DNA from: Halopiger aswanensis
GTDB taxonomy: Archaea > Halobacteriota > Halobacteria > Halobacteriales > Natrialbaceae
Direction: 5' to 3'
DNA length: 64,000 bases
Assembly (NCBI RefSeq): GCF_003610195.1
Contig: NZ_RAPO01000002.1
Span: forward strand, 1,362,402-1,426,401
The position numbers were made by a program, and so were the translations under genes. Of this stretch, positions 55,511 through 63,823 are shown in pieces. How positions within the stretch are numbered: the first letter of the stretch is position 1; the number at the start of each line of letters is the position of its first letter. The notes below the pieces were generated by a model, which was not told the DNA's origin, made no database searches, and was given only the letters and a program-made list of their open reading frames with translations.

Positions 55511-55520
55511 GTTTAATATG
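55511..55520 (+). promoter_or_regulatory. TATA box of the SUI1 gene
   Basis: GTTTAATATG is about 28 bases upstream of the ATG at 55544. Confidence 0.6.
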
Positions 55521-55543
55521 GCCATTTCGTAGCAAGGAACGTA

Positions 55544-55837
55544 ATGTCGGAAGTCTGCTCGACGTGCGGGCTCCCCGAGGAACTCTGCGTCTGTGAGGAC
55601 GTAGCCAAGGGGCAACAGCAACTCAACATCCGCATTGACGAGCGCAGATACGGGAAAGAGGTAACGATCGTCGAAGGATTCGATCCGAAGGACGTCGATC
55701 TGGACAGCCTTTCGTCGGATCTCAAGTCCAAGTTCGCCTGTGGTGGCACCGTCGAAGACGGCCAGATCGAACTACAGGGCAACCATACCGGCCGCATCGA
55801 AGAGTTCCTTCGGGAACGCGGCTTCAACGTCGCATGA
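55544..55837 (+). CDS. SUI1/eIF1-family translation initiation factor
   Basis: A 97-residue protein. The N-terminus has a [13 protein letters not shown] cysteine motif, often zinc-binding in archaeal members, and residues about 25-97 are the SUI1 domain ([40 protein letters not shown]). It helps select the start codon on the small ribosomal subunit. Length is typical for archaeal aIF1. Confidence 0.95.
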   Translation: MSEVCSTCGLPEELCVCEDVAKGQQQLNIRIDERRYGKEVTIVEGFDPKDVDLDSLSSDLKSKFACGGTVEDGQIELQGNHTGRIEEFLRERGFNVA

Positions 55838-56031
55838 CTGAGCCCGCGATGATCTGAGACGACTTCCGAACCGACGGCCGCCGGCCGAATCGGCTTTTTC
55901 ACCGCTTCGACGTTCCCCGTAGTTGAGGCGCCGTCAAACGCTCGAGCCGAGCGAGTAGCTGCCCACAGGAGCACGGAAAGCAAAGCGCCGCGAGCGGTTC
56001 GTCGGCCACCGCCCGCTGCAGTCGCCAGCGA

Positions 56032-57135
56032 TTACTCCCGCGCCGCTTTCAGCCGCCGACCGATCGCGTCGGCGGTCCGGATCGCGTCCCGAACCATCGC
56101 CGGTTCGACGTCGAAGGGTTCGTTGTGGATCGTTTCGTCGGGCGCACAGGCCGCCTCGGCCACCGCGTCGAGTTGTTCGGGCGTCGGCTCCTCGAGCCCG
56201 ATCTCTGCGAGCGTCACCGGCAACCCGATATCGAGCGAGAAGTCGACGATCTCTTCGACGAACGCGCCCTCGCGACCCTCGAGAACGAGTTGGCTGAGCG
56301 TGCCGATATTGACCTTCTCGCCGTGGGTCGCGCCGTGGGTGGCCTCGAGTTGGGTTAGCCCGTTGTGGATCGAGTGGGCCGCCGCGAGGCCGCCGCTCTC
56401 GAAGCCGAGGCCGCTTAAGAGGGTGTTGGCTTCGACGACCGACTCGACGCCCTCGGTGACCGCGTCGACCTCGACCGCTTCGACGGCCGGGTCGGCCTGC
56501 TCCCGGAGCGTGTCGTAGGCCAGCCGGGCCAGTTCGAGCGCGGCGTCGGTCGGTTCGCCGCCGATCACGTTCGCCGCGCCGGCGCGATCGACCGCGCTGG
56601 CCTCGAACCACGTCGCCAGCGCGTCTGCGATCCCCGACCGGAACAGTCGCGTCGGCGCTCCGGCGACGACCGCCGTATCGACGATCACGGCGTCGGGATG
56701 CCGGTCGTAGAACCGGTACTCCTCGAACTCGCCGTCCTCGGTGTAGACGACCGAGAGAGCGCTGGTCGGCGCGTCAGTCGACGCGATCGTCGGGAGCGAT
56801 ACCGCCGCTCCGTCGACGATCTCGCGGGCGGCCTTCGCGGTATCGAGGGCCTTTCCCCCACCGGCGCCGATGATCGCGTCCGTCTCCGCGTCGCGACAGA
56901 CGTCCGCGATCCGGTCGATCTCCTCGGCTGAGGCTTCGCCGCCGAACTCCTCGACGACGACGTCGACACCGGCCCGCTCGAGACTTGCGGTCGCTCGCTC
57001 TTCGATAATGTCGAGGACGATATCGTCAGCGAGCAGTAGGACGCGGTCTCCGAGCGGCTCCACGTGCTCGCCGAGTTCGTCGAGAACGTCGCGGCCCTGT
57101 ACGTAGTGTGGCGGTGCGGCGAACTGTCTGGTCAT
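56032..57135 (-). CDS. gldA: Glycerol dehydrogenase (iron-type alcohol dehydrogenase family)
   Basis: A 367-residue enzyme of the GldA family, which oxidises glycerol to dihydroxyacetone with NAD. The nucleotide motif is IIGAGGGKALDTAKA, followed by LPTIASTDAPTSALSVVYTEDGEF. Metal ligands are the Asp in FRSGIADALATWFEA and histidines in GGLAAAHSIHNGL and ATHGATHGEKVNIG. It is more similar to GldA than to glycerol-1-phosphate dehydrogenase (EgsA), judged by the STDAPTSALSVVYTE segment. Confidence 0.9.
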   Translation of the reverse strand: MTRQFAAPPHYVQGRDVLDELGEHVEPLGDRVLLLADDIVLDIIEERATASLERAGVDVVVEEFGGEASAEEIDRIADVCRDAETDAIIGAGGGKALDTAKAAREIVDGAAVSLPTIASTDAPTSALSVVYTEDGEFEEYRFYDRHPDAVIVDTAVVAGAPTRLFRSGIADALATWFEASAVDRAGAANVIGGEPTDAALELARLAYDTLREQADPAVEAVEVDAVTEGVESVVEANTLLSGLGFESGGLAAAHSIHNGLTQLEATHGATHGEKVNIGTLSQLVLEGREGAFVEEIVDFSLDIGLPVTLAEIGLEEPTPEQLDAVAEAACAPDETIHNEPFDVEPAMVRDAIRTADAIGRRLKAARE

Positions 57136-57212
57136 GCAATCACCGCCCCGCCCTACGGTCCGCGAGGGGATAGAGCTATGCCACGCGTCGCCACGGGCGG
57201 GAAGCCACGGAG

Positions 57213-57584
57213 CTAAAACGGTGACTCGGCGGGTTCGGATTCCTCGTCGTCTTCGTCCTCGTCCTCGCGGACGAGTCCGAACTTCATCCCGTACTTCTCG
57301 AGGCCGCCCGCCATGCTCTCGACGGTGGCGTCGGCGGTCCCCTCGTAGGAGCCGATCAACTGCGCCGCCTGGACGCTTGCCTTCCCGTGGGGACAGACCG
57401 TGACGATGCGGTCTGCGTCCTCGAACTCGTCGATTCGGCCGGTGAGTTCGTTGAACGGAACGTTCTCGCTGCCTGGGATGTGACTGTGCTCGAAGCTCTT
57501 CTCATCACGGATGTCGACGATTCGAACGTCCGCATCCGCCTCGAGGAGGTCCTTGACGTCGTCGGGAGAGATTTCGCCGTCCAT
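57213..57584 (-). CDS. Rhodanese-like sulfurtransferase
   Basis: A 123-residue single rhodanese domain. VRIVDIRDEKSFEHSHIPGSENVPF is the N-terminal signature and the active-site loop is VTVCPHGKASVQAA, with the catalytic Cys. The C-terminus is an acidic tail (EDEDEDDEESEPAE). It may carry persulfide sulfur or have a redox role. The ATG at 57584 gives MDGEISPDDVKDLL; one at 57620 is possible but adds a basic non-family stretch. Confidence 0.92.
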   Translation of the reverse strand: MDGEISPDDVKDLLEADADVRIVDIRDEKSFEHSHIPGSENVPFNELTGRIDEFEDADRIVTVCPHGKASVQAAQLIGSYEGTADATVESMAGGLEKYGMKFGLVREDEDEDDEESEPAESPF

Positions 57585-57951
57585 CGTCGGCGTCTTTGGA
57601 CGCAGCGCGAATAAGCGCACGGGTCGCGGTCGGGATCGATACTAAGGGCATCACCACCCGATGAATACAGACGGTGCCGGCCGAAGGCCGGCAGAGAGCC
57701 CCGCGGTGATCGGGAAAGCGGTGGTGAGTCGATCGCCAGACGGTACACGAACCGCCGGCGGTGGCGAGGAAACGGCCTCGTGTCGAATGGGATTCAGGCA
57801 ACGACAGAGGACCCCCATCCCTCGCCATCGGCACTTTCCCCCGTGCCGGATTAAAACTGTCGGCCGCCTGAATAATATCGCTTGGTGAGTACCGGTACGA
57901 AACGCGTGTCGGGGAACGCGCCGGCCGATCGAGCCGGGAGAAAGCCGACCG
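57585..57951. other. Gene-free region with a 7-bp perfect hairpin
   Basis: I see no supported gene in 367 bases. GCCGGCC and GGCCGGC flank GAA at 57676-57692. A 75-codon open frame at 57661-57888 has no conserved look. Confidence 0.5.
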
Positions 57952-58563
57952 CTATAGCAGTCCGTCCTCGGACGCGAGCAACAGCGCCGCGATCGTCGCG
58001 TCGTTGGCCGGCGGCTCGCGAGCCCGTTCGAGCGCCGCCGAGACCGGAACGGTCGTCACCTCGAGGAACTCGTTGTTGTCGAGTTCCCGCTCCCCCGGTT
58101 CGAGGCCCTCGGCGTAGACGATCCCGCGGGTGTGTCGGAGCACACCGGTCGCGACGGCGTACTCCTGCAGCAGTGCCGTGCTCGTCGGCCGGAAGCCGGT
58201 TTCCTCTTCGAGTTCGCGCTCGGCAGCCGCCGTGAACGACTCGCCGTCCTCGACGATGCCGGCGGGGAGCTCGAGGTGAGTCTCGCGGATCGTCGGCCGG
58301 AACTGCTCGACGAAGAGGAGTCTGTCTTCGTCGTCGGCGCCGGTACTCGGCTCGCCGTCCGTCTCGTCGCCGATTCCGTCGACGGTCCCCGCAACTGTAC
58401 CGTCGATACGGGCCACGATGACGACCGAGTCCGGGAGGGAAGCCCAGTAGTAGCGCTTTTCCGTCCCGTCGGGTTGCTCGTAGCGGTCGTAACCGCCCTC
58501 GTACCAGGGCGTCTCGTACTCGGTGGCCTCCTCGCGCAGCGTCCAGTCGTCGGGTACGGGCAT
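57952..58563 (-). CDS. Nudix hydrolase (ADP-ribose pyrophosphatase-like)
   Basis: A 203-residue Nudix protein with an intact box, GIVEDGESFTAAAERELEEETGF, matching GX5EX7REUXEEXGU. The LLFVEQFRPTIRETHLELPAG segment before the box and the EFLEVTTVPVSAA region after it resemble ADP-ribose pyrophosphatases. An acidic loop (DGIGDETDGEPSTGADDED) interrupts the strand before. The exact substrate is not certain. Confidence 0.9.
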   Translation of the reverse strand: MPVPDDWTLREEATEYETPWYEGGYDRYEQPDGTEKRYYWASLPDSVVIVARIDGTVAGTVDGIGDETDGEPSTGADDEDRLLFVEQFRPTIRETHLELPAGIVEDGESFTAAAERELEEETGFRPTSTALLQEYAVATGVLRHTRGIVYAEGLEPGERELDNNEFLEVTTVPVSAALERAREPPANDATIAALLLASEDGLL

Positions 58564-58632
58564 GGTCGACCGTGGGGGCTCGAGCAGTGAATAGGTGCTG
58601 CTTCCGCAACTCGGGGTCCGATCGGGAGGGAC

Positions 58633-59121
58633 TCAGTCGTCGGACTCGCCGTCGGTGTCAGCGTCGACGTCCGCGTCCGCGTCTGCGTCGGGTTCCGTAC
58701 CGGCACCAGGTTTCACAATCGATCGGTACAGCCGTCCGAACGCCTGCCGGCGAAGCGTCGCGATCGCCGCGTCCTCTTCTTCCTGGAAGGTGGCGGCGAC
58801 GGCCTCGTCCGCTGGACCGGCGTGCCAGACGACGCGGGCGGCGTTCTCGTGGCCGACCGTCGTCACGTCGCCGGCGTAGGACTCGCGCCAGTCGTCGAAC
58901 TCCTCGCGGCTTCCGACCTGGACCTCGAGCAGGCTCGCGAACAGGGCGTCGCGGGCCGTCTCCACGACCTCGCCCGTGACGCGCTCGTCGTACTCCGCCC
59001 GGTCGAAGGACATCGCCTTGGCGACCTCGCGGACGACCGTCTGGGCCGCCGGGCCGACCGCCTCGTAGTGTCGCCGCGCGTCGTCGGTCGACGTCGGCGC
59101 AACCGTCCCTACAGTGTGCAT
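58633..59121 (-). CDS. DUF5809-like haloarchaeal protein
   Basis: A 162-residue protein starting MHTVGTVAPTS. It is largely helical: ARRHYEAVGPAAQTVVREVAKAM, YDERVTGEVVETARDALFASLLEV, and a VGHENAARVVWHAG turn with conserved His and Trp. The C-terminus is an Asp-rich repeat (DADADADVDADTDG). It resembles the DUF5809 family that occurs beside DUF5810 genes. Function unknown. The DUF5810-like gene is upstream on the same strand, its stop 26 bases before this start. Confidence 0.75.
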   Translation of the reverse strand: MHTVGTVAPTSTDDARRHYEAVGPAAQTVVREVAKAMSFDRAEYDERVTGEVVETARDALFASLLEVQVGSREEFDDWRESYAGDVTTVGHENAARVVWHAGPADEAVAATFQEEEDAAIATLRRQAFGRLYRSIVKPGAGTEPDADADADVDADTDGESDD

Positions 59122-59146
59122 ACCCGAACGATCGGTCGAGAAACAG

Positions 59147-59653
59147 TTACGCGTTTTCGTTTCCAGTTTCGTCCGTGTCGCCGTCGGCTGTGTCCTCGCC
59201 GCCGTCACCGTCAGTGCCTGTCGACTCGGACGCGGATTCGCCGTCTCCGCCCGACTCGTGCATCCGTCGCGTCAACTCCCGCGCTTCCTCGAGGACGCCC
59301 TCGGCTTCCGCGGTCAGGGAGCCGCGGCCGGGCTGGCGACTCTGGCGGGCGAGTTCGTTCTCGAGGGCGGGGCGGCCGGGCTGTTGGTTTCCGTGGCCGT
59401 GATCGTGCCCGTTCCCGTGGTCGTGTGCGTGTCCCTGGGTTCCGCCCTCGAACTCCGGCGTATCGATCTCGGTGGCATGCTGGCTGACGATCTCCCCCAG
59501 TTCCTCGGGACTTCGGTCTGGCCAGTCGGGCGCGTGTTCCTCGAGCCACTCCTCGTGCTCCTGGCGACCGAGCGAGGCCGTGATGGCGAGGTGGTTCGCG
59601 AGGTGTTTCGCGTCGGCTTCCTCGGCGTCACAGACCGGACAGGCGTATCCCAT
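59147..59653 (-). CDS. DUF5810-like zinc-finger protein
   Basis: A 168-residue protein starting MGYACPVCDAEEADAKHLANHLAITA, a C2H2-like zinc finger (C5, C8, H17, H21). A His/Gly-rich stretch (HAHDHGNGHDHGHGNQ) near 84-99 may bind metal. The C-terminal half is helical then acidic (Asp/Gly/Thr). It resembles the haloarchaeal DUF5810 family. It is probably co-transcribed with the DUF5809-like gene downstream. Confidence 0.75.
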   Translation of the reverse strand: MGYACPVCDAEEADAKHLANHLAITASLGRQEHEEWLEEHAPDWPDRSPEELGEIVSQHATEIDTPEFEGGTQGHAHDHGNGHDHGHGNQQPGRPALENELARQSRQPGRGSLTAEAEGVLEEARELTRRMHESGGDGESASESTGTDGDGGEDTADGDTDETGNENA

Positions 59654-59713
59654 ACCCGCGACTATGGCCGGCGACAGTAAAAGCACGTCACTCGAGACAC
59701 CGAGCAGCACTCG

Positions 59714-60193
59714 TCACTCGAGTTTCCGGATCATGATGATCGCGTCCTCGTCGTCCTCGTAATAGTCGGGGACGCGCCGCAGCGGCTCGAAGCCGAACTC
59801 ACGGTAGAGCCGTTTCGCACCGTCGTTGGTCCGACGAACCTCGAGTTTGATCGAGTCGGCCCCGCGGGCCGCGAGGACGGCGATCGATCGCGAGAGCAGT
59901 GCGGAACCGATCCCGTCGCCGCGTTGCTCCGGGTGGACGGCGATGTCCTTGACGTGGCCGAGTTCCCGGCCGTAGGTCGAGGACACGTCCGAGATGACGT
60001 AGCCGACGACCTCGGTATCGCCTTTGACGGCCACGAGAAAACCGGGCTCGCCGAGGAAGCGTTCGAAGGCGTCGTAGGGCCAGGGCTGGGAGAACGACGC
60101 GTTCTCGATGCGGACGACTGCGAGCAGATCCGCGCGCTCCGCCGGACGGATCGAAAGCGCGTCGTCGCCGCGGTCCGGAATCGAGGTGGTCAC
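59714..60193 (-). CDS. rimI: Ribosomal-protein-S18-alanine N-acetyltransferase-like (RimI)
   Basis: A 159-residue GNAT protein. FSQPWPYDAFERFLG and ELGHVKDIAVHPEQRGDGIGSALL (acetyl-CoA site Q/RxxGxG/A) with LEVRRTNDGAKRLYREFGFEP are the RimI/Ard1 pattern; the archaeal enzyme acetylates protein N-termini. The GTG at 60193 begins VTTSIPDRG and lies about 30 bases after CGCTTTTACT, a TATA box on the minus strand; this rules against the longer frame to 60328. Confidence 0.88.
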   Translation of the reverse strand: MTTSIPDRGDDALSIRPAERADLLAVVRIENASFSQPWPYDAFERFLGEPGFLVAVKGDTEVVGYVISDVSSTYGRELGHVKDIAVHPEQRGDGIGSALLSRSIAVLAARGADSIKLEVRRTNDGAKRLYREFGFEPLRRVPDYYEDDEDAIIMIRKLE

Positions 60194-60345
60194 ACGCCCG
60201 GATAGGCGCCGGAACAGTAAAAGCGGTTGCAATGCAGCAGTCCGCCAGTCGACGCCGCTCGAGGCGGGCCGCTCCGAATCGGCCTGTCGTCGCGGTGCTG
60301 ACCGGTCAGGCCGGGCAGCGTAACTCACCGTCAGCGAGGCAGCGT

Positions 60346-60486
60346 CTACTCTTCGTCGTCCTCGTCGATCGTCGTCGTCGGCTCTTTGTCCTCAGTACCG
60401 CCGTACTGGCCTTGCTCGTCCTCGTCTTCACCTTCGCTCTCTGCTTCGTCGTCGGTGGAGTCGTCAGTCACGGGAATCACGCTCAC
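60346..60486 (-). CDS. 46-residue acidic protein coupled to the YciF-like gene
   Basis: A GTG overlaps the stop of the YciF-like gene (GTGA) and opens a 46-residue frame: VIPVTDDSTDDEAESEGEDE, then DEQGQYGGTEDKEPTTTIDE and DDEE. It is almost wholly acidic and polar and probably disordered. The 4-base overlap and matching strand argue for a translated gene. No function is recognised. An internal GTG would give a 41-residue version. Confidence 0.5.
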   Translation of the reverse strand: MSVIPVTDDSTDDEAESEGEDEDEQGQYGGTEDKEPTTTIDEDDEE

Positions 60487-60977
60487 TCCGCCGGAATCGC
60501 ATCCATCTCGTACTGTTCGGTCAGTTCCTTTAACTCCTCGAGGGCGTCCTGCTCCTCGCGGAGGTTCTCCTCGAGCAGGTCGGCGGCCTCGTCCATCCCG
60601 AGCTGATCCGCCAGCGGGATCAGGTTCCCGTAGGCGGCGATCTCGTAGTGCTCGGTCTTCTCGGCGGCCGCCATGTTGTGGTAGTCCATCACCTCTTGGG
60701 ACGGTTCCATCGATTCGAACTCCTCGTACTCCTCGATCAGCCCCTCGATACCCTCGCACTCTTCTTTCTCCGGCGGCTCGCCGAACATCTCGAAGACCTC
60801 CTCGAGGCGCTCGATCTGGCCCTGCGTCTCCTCGCGGTGCTCCGAGAACGCGCTGGCGATCTCGTCGCGCTCGGTGTTCGCCTCGAGATCGTCGAGGGCG
60901 TCGAGTAGCTGGTGCTCGGCGTGATAGATGTCCTCGAGGCCGTGCTCGAACAGGTCCTGAATCGTATCCATGCTCAT
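60483..60977 (-). CDS. YciE/YciF-type ferritin-fold protein (DUF892)
   Basis: A 164-residue four-helix protein of the DUF892 family. It begins MSMDTIQDLFEHGLEDIYHA; the E-D-IYHAEHQLLDAL and EHREETQGQIERLEEVFE helices, then EKTEHYEIAAYGNL, carry the Glu/His ligands expected of a ferritin-like di-iron site. Members are linked to stress in bacteria. The start may be MSM (60977) or the MDT at 60971. The 46-residue acidic frame downstream overlaps its stop. Confidence 0.9.
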   Translation of the reverse strand: MSMDTIQDLFEHGLEDIYHAEHQLLDALDDLEANTERDEIASAFSEHREETQGQIERLEEVFEMFGEPPEKEECEGIEGLIEEYEEFESMEPSQEVMDYHNMAAAEKTEHYEIAAYGNLIPLADQLGMDEAADLLEENLREEQDALEELKELTEQYEMDAIPAE

Positions 60978-61070
60978 AGTGGCTCCGGACGATCGTTCGC
61001 CAAGCGAGCGAAAAAGTCGGATCCCTGCGACGGCAGGCGGCGACTCGCGGCGGGTACCGTTGCGTTCGGT

Positions 61071-61100
61071 GAGCCGACTCGAGCCGACTCGAGCCGACTC
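61071..61100 (+). repeat. 10-bp tandem repeat, three copies
   Basis: GAGCCGACTC occurs three times head to tail, followed by GAGCCGGCCG, between the DUF892 and DUF6360-like genes. Confidence 0.85.
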
Positions 61101-61125
61101 GAGCCGGCCGTGTCCCGCTCTCGAG

Positions 61126-61434
61126 CTACGACCCCCGCCCCGTCTCTTCGGCATCAGTGTCCCCATCCTCGACCTGCTCTGCGTACGTCTCGAGATCCGC
61201 CGCCAACGTCCGGGCCTGACCGGACGTTAACTCGAGTTCCGCCGTGTGCTTGGGCAGGTGTTCCTCCGTCGCGTTGTCGAGTTCGACCTGCAGCCGAACC
61301 CGGTCAGGCGCCTCGCGGTCGGTCGTCGCGTTCACGACCGCGACTGACTCCCACTCGAACGTTTCCCCCTTAGCGACCGCGTCGACGTAATCCAGTGTCG
61401 TATATCCCGTTACGGAGATCAGCCGGTTGGACAT
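61126..61434 (-). CDS. Haloarchaeal DUF6360-like protein
   Basis: A 102-residue acidic protein starting MSNRLISVTGYTTLDYVDAV. The body looks like a beta-sandwich strand pattern (EWESVAVVNATT, RVRLQVELDN, HTAELELTSGQ) ending in a helix (ARTLAADLETYAEQVED). It resembles the small haloarchaeal DUF6360 family. No function is known. Confidence 0.72.
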   Translation of the reverse strand: MSNRLISVTGYTTLDYVDAVAKGETFEWESVAVVNATTDREAPDRVRLQVELDNATEEHLPKHTAELELTSGQARTLAADLETYAEQVEDGDTDAEETGRGS

Positions 61435-62098
61435 TCATCGGCAGTCGTCCGCGAGGTACTTAGAAACTCGCGACGGAACGATCCGAGCGCAGTTCACGAA
61501 ACGGCTGCTCGTGCTGGCTCGTGCTGGCTCGAGCGATGATTGTCAGACTGCCCCGACTCGCGATATCGATACAGACTGCGAATCGGATGTCCGACCGTCG
61601 ATCCCGGTTCCCGACTCTAATCATCCGTATCGATCGTGATATCTACCGTTTGTTCATGCCTCATTTACCGGCCGTTTTTGCAGCCTCGAGATAGGCCGCC
61701 GGAACCGCGATCTGCTGCCTTCGGCTGAAATTACCAGCGTGTCATTGAGGTAGTCTCGAGATATAACCCATTCCACACCGGAACAGCCGCCATATCGCCC
61801 GAAGACATTGGATCAAAACACCTCATCGAATCGCGGCTGTGATCGAACGGTGGTGACTGGACACGACCGACACGTTGTGAACATACGTCGACACATTGCT
61901 CGTCTATCACGAAATACATCGCTAATCGAGCCGAAAAGGAGCAATTCAGCATTGTAATATCCGAATCTCGGGTAGACGACCACTCTCCTGTGATTCAGTG
62001 TCGTCCGAGATAGCGGAAAATATACCCTGTACGGCAGAGCACGGGTATCGCTTGCGGCTGAGATGATGTTTATGGGGGCAGAGGCCATACGAAGGCCC
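61435..62098. other. AT-richer gene-poor region
   Basis: About 660 bases with clearly lower GC than the flanks, especially 61640-62060. Open frames here (for example minus strand 61731-61952) lack haloarchaeal codon use or acidic composition. I see no supported gene; it could be decayed or recently acquired DNA. Confidence 0.5.
62067..62076 (+). promoter_or_regulatory. TATA box of the 52-residue gene
   Basis: TGTTTATGGG lies about 28 bases upstream of the ATG at 62099. Confidence 0.6.
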
Positions 62099-62257
62099 AT
62101 GACAGACGCGGCTGAACGGAAGCCAGAGACGGGACCGCAGGAAACTGAGCCGGACCGCGACGATTCGCATCTCGACGATATCGAGGAAGGGGCCGGCTGT
62201 ACTGAAATCTGGGAGCACCTCGCCGAAAAGCGCGACGAAGACGGCGCCCAGAACTGA
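62099..62257 (+). CDS. Small acidic haloarchaeal protein
   Basis: A 52-residue protein: MTDAAERKPETGPQETEPDR, then DDSHLDDIEEGAGCTEIWEH and LAEKRDEDGAQN. The C-terminal HLDDIEEGAGCTEIWEHLAEKR has the look of a conserved motif, while the N-terminus is disordered. The leaderless promoter supports a real gene. Function unknown. Confidence 0.7.
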   Translation: MTDAAERKPETGPQETEPDRDDSHLDDIEEGAGCTEIWEHLAEKRDEDGAQN

Positions 62258-62383
62258 TCACCGTCTCGCTTCCAGTTCGATCTCCACCTCGGACTCTGAT
62301 TCCCGTCCCAGTCAGCTCTCGTATGCATTCCGTCCGCGGTGGAGGCGGCGCCTTTTTTGCTACCACGTCCCTTATCGAGATTC

Positions 62384-63085
62384 ATGACGGACAATCGGCC
62401 CGGTAATCGTTCAAACGGGCGTGACGACGCTGATCAGCGATCGGTCCCGACGGACCGAGAATCGCCCGTCGGGGCACCGGTTATTCGGGGCGACGAGTCG
62501 GTTACCGGCAGCCGAGCGCGGGAGGCCGTCCAGTTCGATCCGGACGATCCGGCGAGTCTGGAGGAGGCGGCCGAAACCGTCCGCCAGTTCGCGAGCGGGG
62601 CCACCGATGACGATCACCTCTTCATGTTGCGAGGCGCCGCCGCCTGTGCCGCCCTCGTTCGCGGGGAAGGGTCCTACAAGGCTGCCGCTGAACGAGCCGG
62701 AGACGACGCGACAGTCTCGTTCATCCGGAAGTGGGCTCGCGTCCACGACCTCCCACGATCGGTTCGCAAGCAGGTCGCACTCGGCGCGATCGCCCCAACC
62801 GCGGCCAAACACATCGCCCGGGTCGCCGGCGAAGCACGCCTCCTTCTCGCCTGGGCCACGATCGACGGCGAGCTGACGGTCCGCGACGTCCGCAGCGTCG
62901 CCAGCGCAGTCAACGACGGCACTCCCATCGAGCGCGCTCTCGCCGACCACGACGTCACGCTCGGCCGCCTCGAGATCGGCCTCTCACCGTCGACCTACCG
63001 CGATCTTCGCCGTCGGGCCTCGATCGACGACGTCGCTCCCGGCGACATCGTCACCAGCGCGCTCGAGCAGTACTTCGACGAGTAA
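62384..63085 (+). CDS. DUF7119-like haloarchaeal protein, possibly DNA-binding
   Basis: A 233-residue protein starting MTDNRPGNRSNGRDD. The first 60 residues are polar. The core (about 70-190) is helical: EEAAETVRQFASG, ALVRGEGSYKAAAERAGDD, SFIRKWARVHDLPRSVRKQV and GAIAPTAAKHIARVAGEARLLLAWATIDGELTVRDVRSV, reminiscent of ParB-like helix-turn-helix regions. The end (GLSPSTYRDLRRRASIDDVAPGDIV) looks like a ribbon-helix-helix-like tail. It resembles DUF7119. A CCTTTTTTG element about 28 bases before the ATG is the TATA box; an ATG at 62339 is not used. Confidence 0.8.
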   Translation: MTDNRPGNRSNGRDDADQRSVPTDRESPVGAPVIRGDESVTGSRAREAVQFDPDDPASLEEAAETVRQFASGATDDDHLFMLRGAAACAALVRGEGSYKAAAERAGDDATVSFIRKWARVHDLPRSVRKQVALGAIAPTAAKHIARVAGEARLLLAWATIDGELTVRDVRSVASAVNDGTPIERALADHDVTLGRLEIGLSPSTYRDLRRRASIDDVAPGDIVTSALEQYFDE

Positions 63086-63125
63086 TCGATACCGGGGGCC
63101 GGTCAATGCGGAGGACGAAAGAAAA

Positions 63126-63134
63126 CGTTTAACC
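63126..63134 (+). promoter_or_regulatory. TATA box of tRNA-Lys
   Basis: CGTTTAACC lies about 31 bases upstream of the tRNA 5' end. Confidence 0.6.
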
Positions 63135-63160
63135 GCTACTCACCGAAAGTGGAATACAGA

Positions 63161-63234
<74 letters not shown>

Positions 63235-63494
63235 CTTTCCTATTACGAACAACTCCGTAAGCGGCCAGTACTCGAAGGGATTTGGGAGCAACATAGCGTA
63301 GGCACACTGACGGCCCGAACTGGTCACTCTCCAAGCGTAATTTGCTGCCATACACTCGAGCAGCGGCAGCGATGCTAACAGTTCAGGCGGGTCGGCATAG
63401 ATCACAAGATACTGAACCAGTAGTGGAAGATCCTGAATTTAGGTAGAGTTATAACTATTTGGACAGTCACTCAGAAAAAACCGTATCGGAAGTA
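63235..63494. other. AT-rich spacer between tRNA-Lys and tRNA-Cys
   Basis: About 260 bases of low GC. The minus-strand frames that enter it from the tRNA end (ending in RDLNTRPSG) are translation of the tRNA itself. No gene is supported; position next to a tRNA 3' end makes an old integration scar possible. Confidence 0.45.
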
Positions 63495-63570
63495 AGCCAA
63501 GGGCCGGATTTGAACCGGCGGTGGGCGGCTCTGCAGGCCGCTGCGTTCGGCCGGACTCTGCCACCTTGGC
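63495..63570 (-). tRNA. tRNA-Cys (anticodon GCA)
   Basis: A 76-base tRNA: acceptor GCCAAGG pairs with CCTTGGC, the anticodon stem GCGGC/GCCGC encloses CTGCAGA (GCA), the T arm is GCCGG-TTCAAAT-CCGGC, and the discriminator is T. CCA is not encoded. It lies downstream of 5S rRNA, the usual place for tRNA-Cys in haloarchaeal rRNA operons. Confidence 0.97.
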
Positions 63571-63596
63571 GCGCATCGTAGCATAGCAACTGCGAT

Positions 63597-63605
63597 TGTT
63601 TAAGC
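63597..63605 (-). promoter_or_regulatory. TATA box of tRNA-Cys
   Basis: GCTTAAACA on the minus strand lies about 30 bases upstream of the tRNA-Cys 5' end, so the tRNA may have its own promoter after the rRNA terminator. Confidence 0.55.
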
Positions 63606-63639
63606 GTAGCGGTACGGAACAGCGACTGTCGCTTCTATA

Positions 63640-63690
63640 AATACAAAAAGCCCCGCCGAGCGACACCGCTGTCGCTCGACGAGGCTTAAG
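63640..63690 (-). terminator. rRNA operon terminator hairpin with T-run
   Basis: On the minus strand AAGCCTCGTCGAGCGAC and GTCGCTCGGCGGGGCTT form a long hairpin around AGCGGT, followed at once by TTTTTGTATTT. It is just downstream of 5S rRNA. Confidence 0.85.
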
Positions 63691-63701
63691 ATGAAGTATG
63701 A

Positions 63702-63823
63702 GTGGGGCGGCGAATCGACGTTCCCAGAGGGTCGCCCACTCCAGTAGTTGCCGATACGCAGGCGAGCTTATCTTCCGTGTTCGGGATGGGTACGGGAGGA
63801 ACCTCGCCGCTGTGGCCGCCTAA
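63702..63823 (-). rRNA. rrf: 5S ribosomal RNA
   Basis: About 122 bases from the 5' TTAGGCGGCC end to the matching GCCGCC 3' end. It contains the conserved CCCGTACCCATCCCGAACAC and GGAAGATAAGCTCGCCTGCG segments of haloarchaeal 5S rRNA. Ends are set by the terminal helix and may be off by a base or two. Confidence 0.95.

Noticed and set aside
57661..57888. 75-codon plus-strand frame after the rhodanese gene
   Set aside because: No TATA box at the right spacing, basic and Arg-rich product unlike haloarchaeal proteins.
61731..61952. 73-codon minus-strand frame in the AT-rich region
   Set aside because: Not acidic, no motif and no promoter; may be a decayed remnant but cannot be supported.
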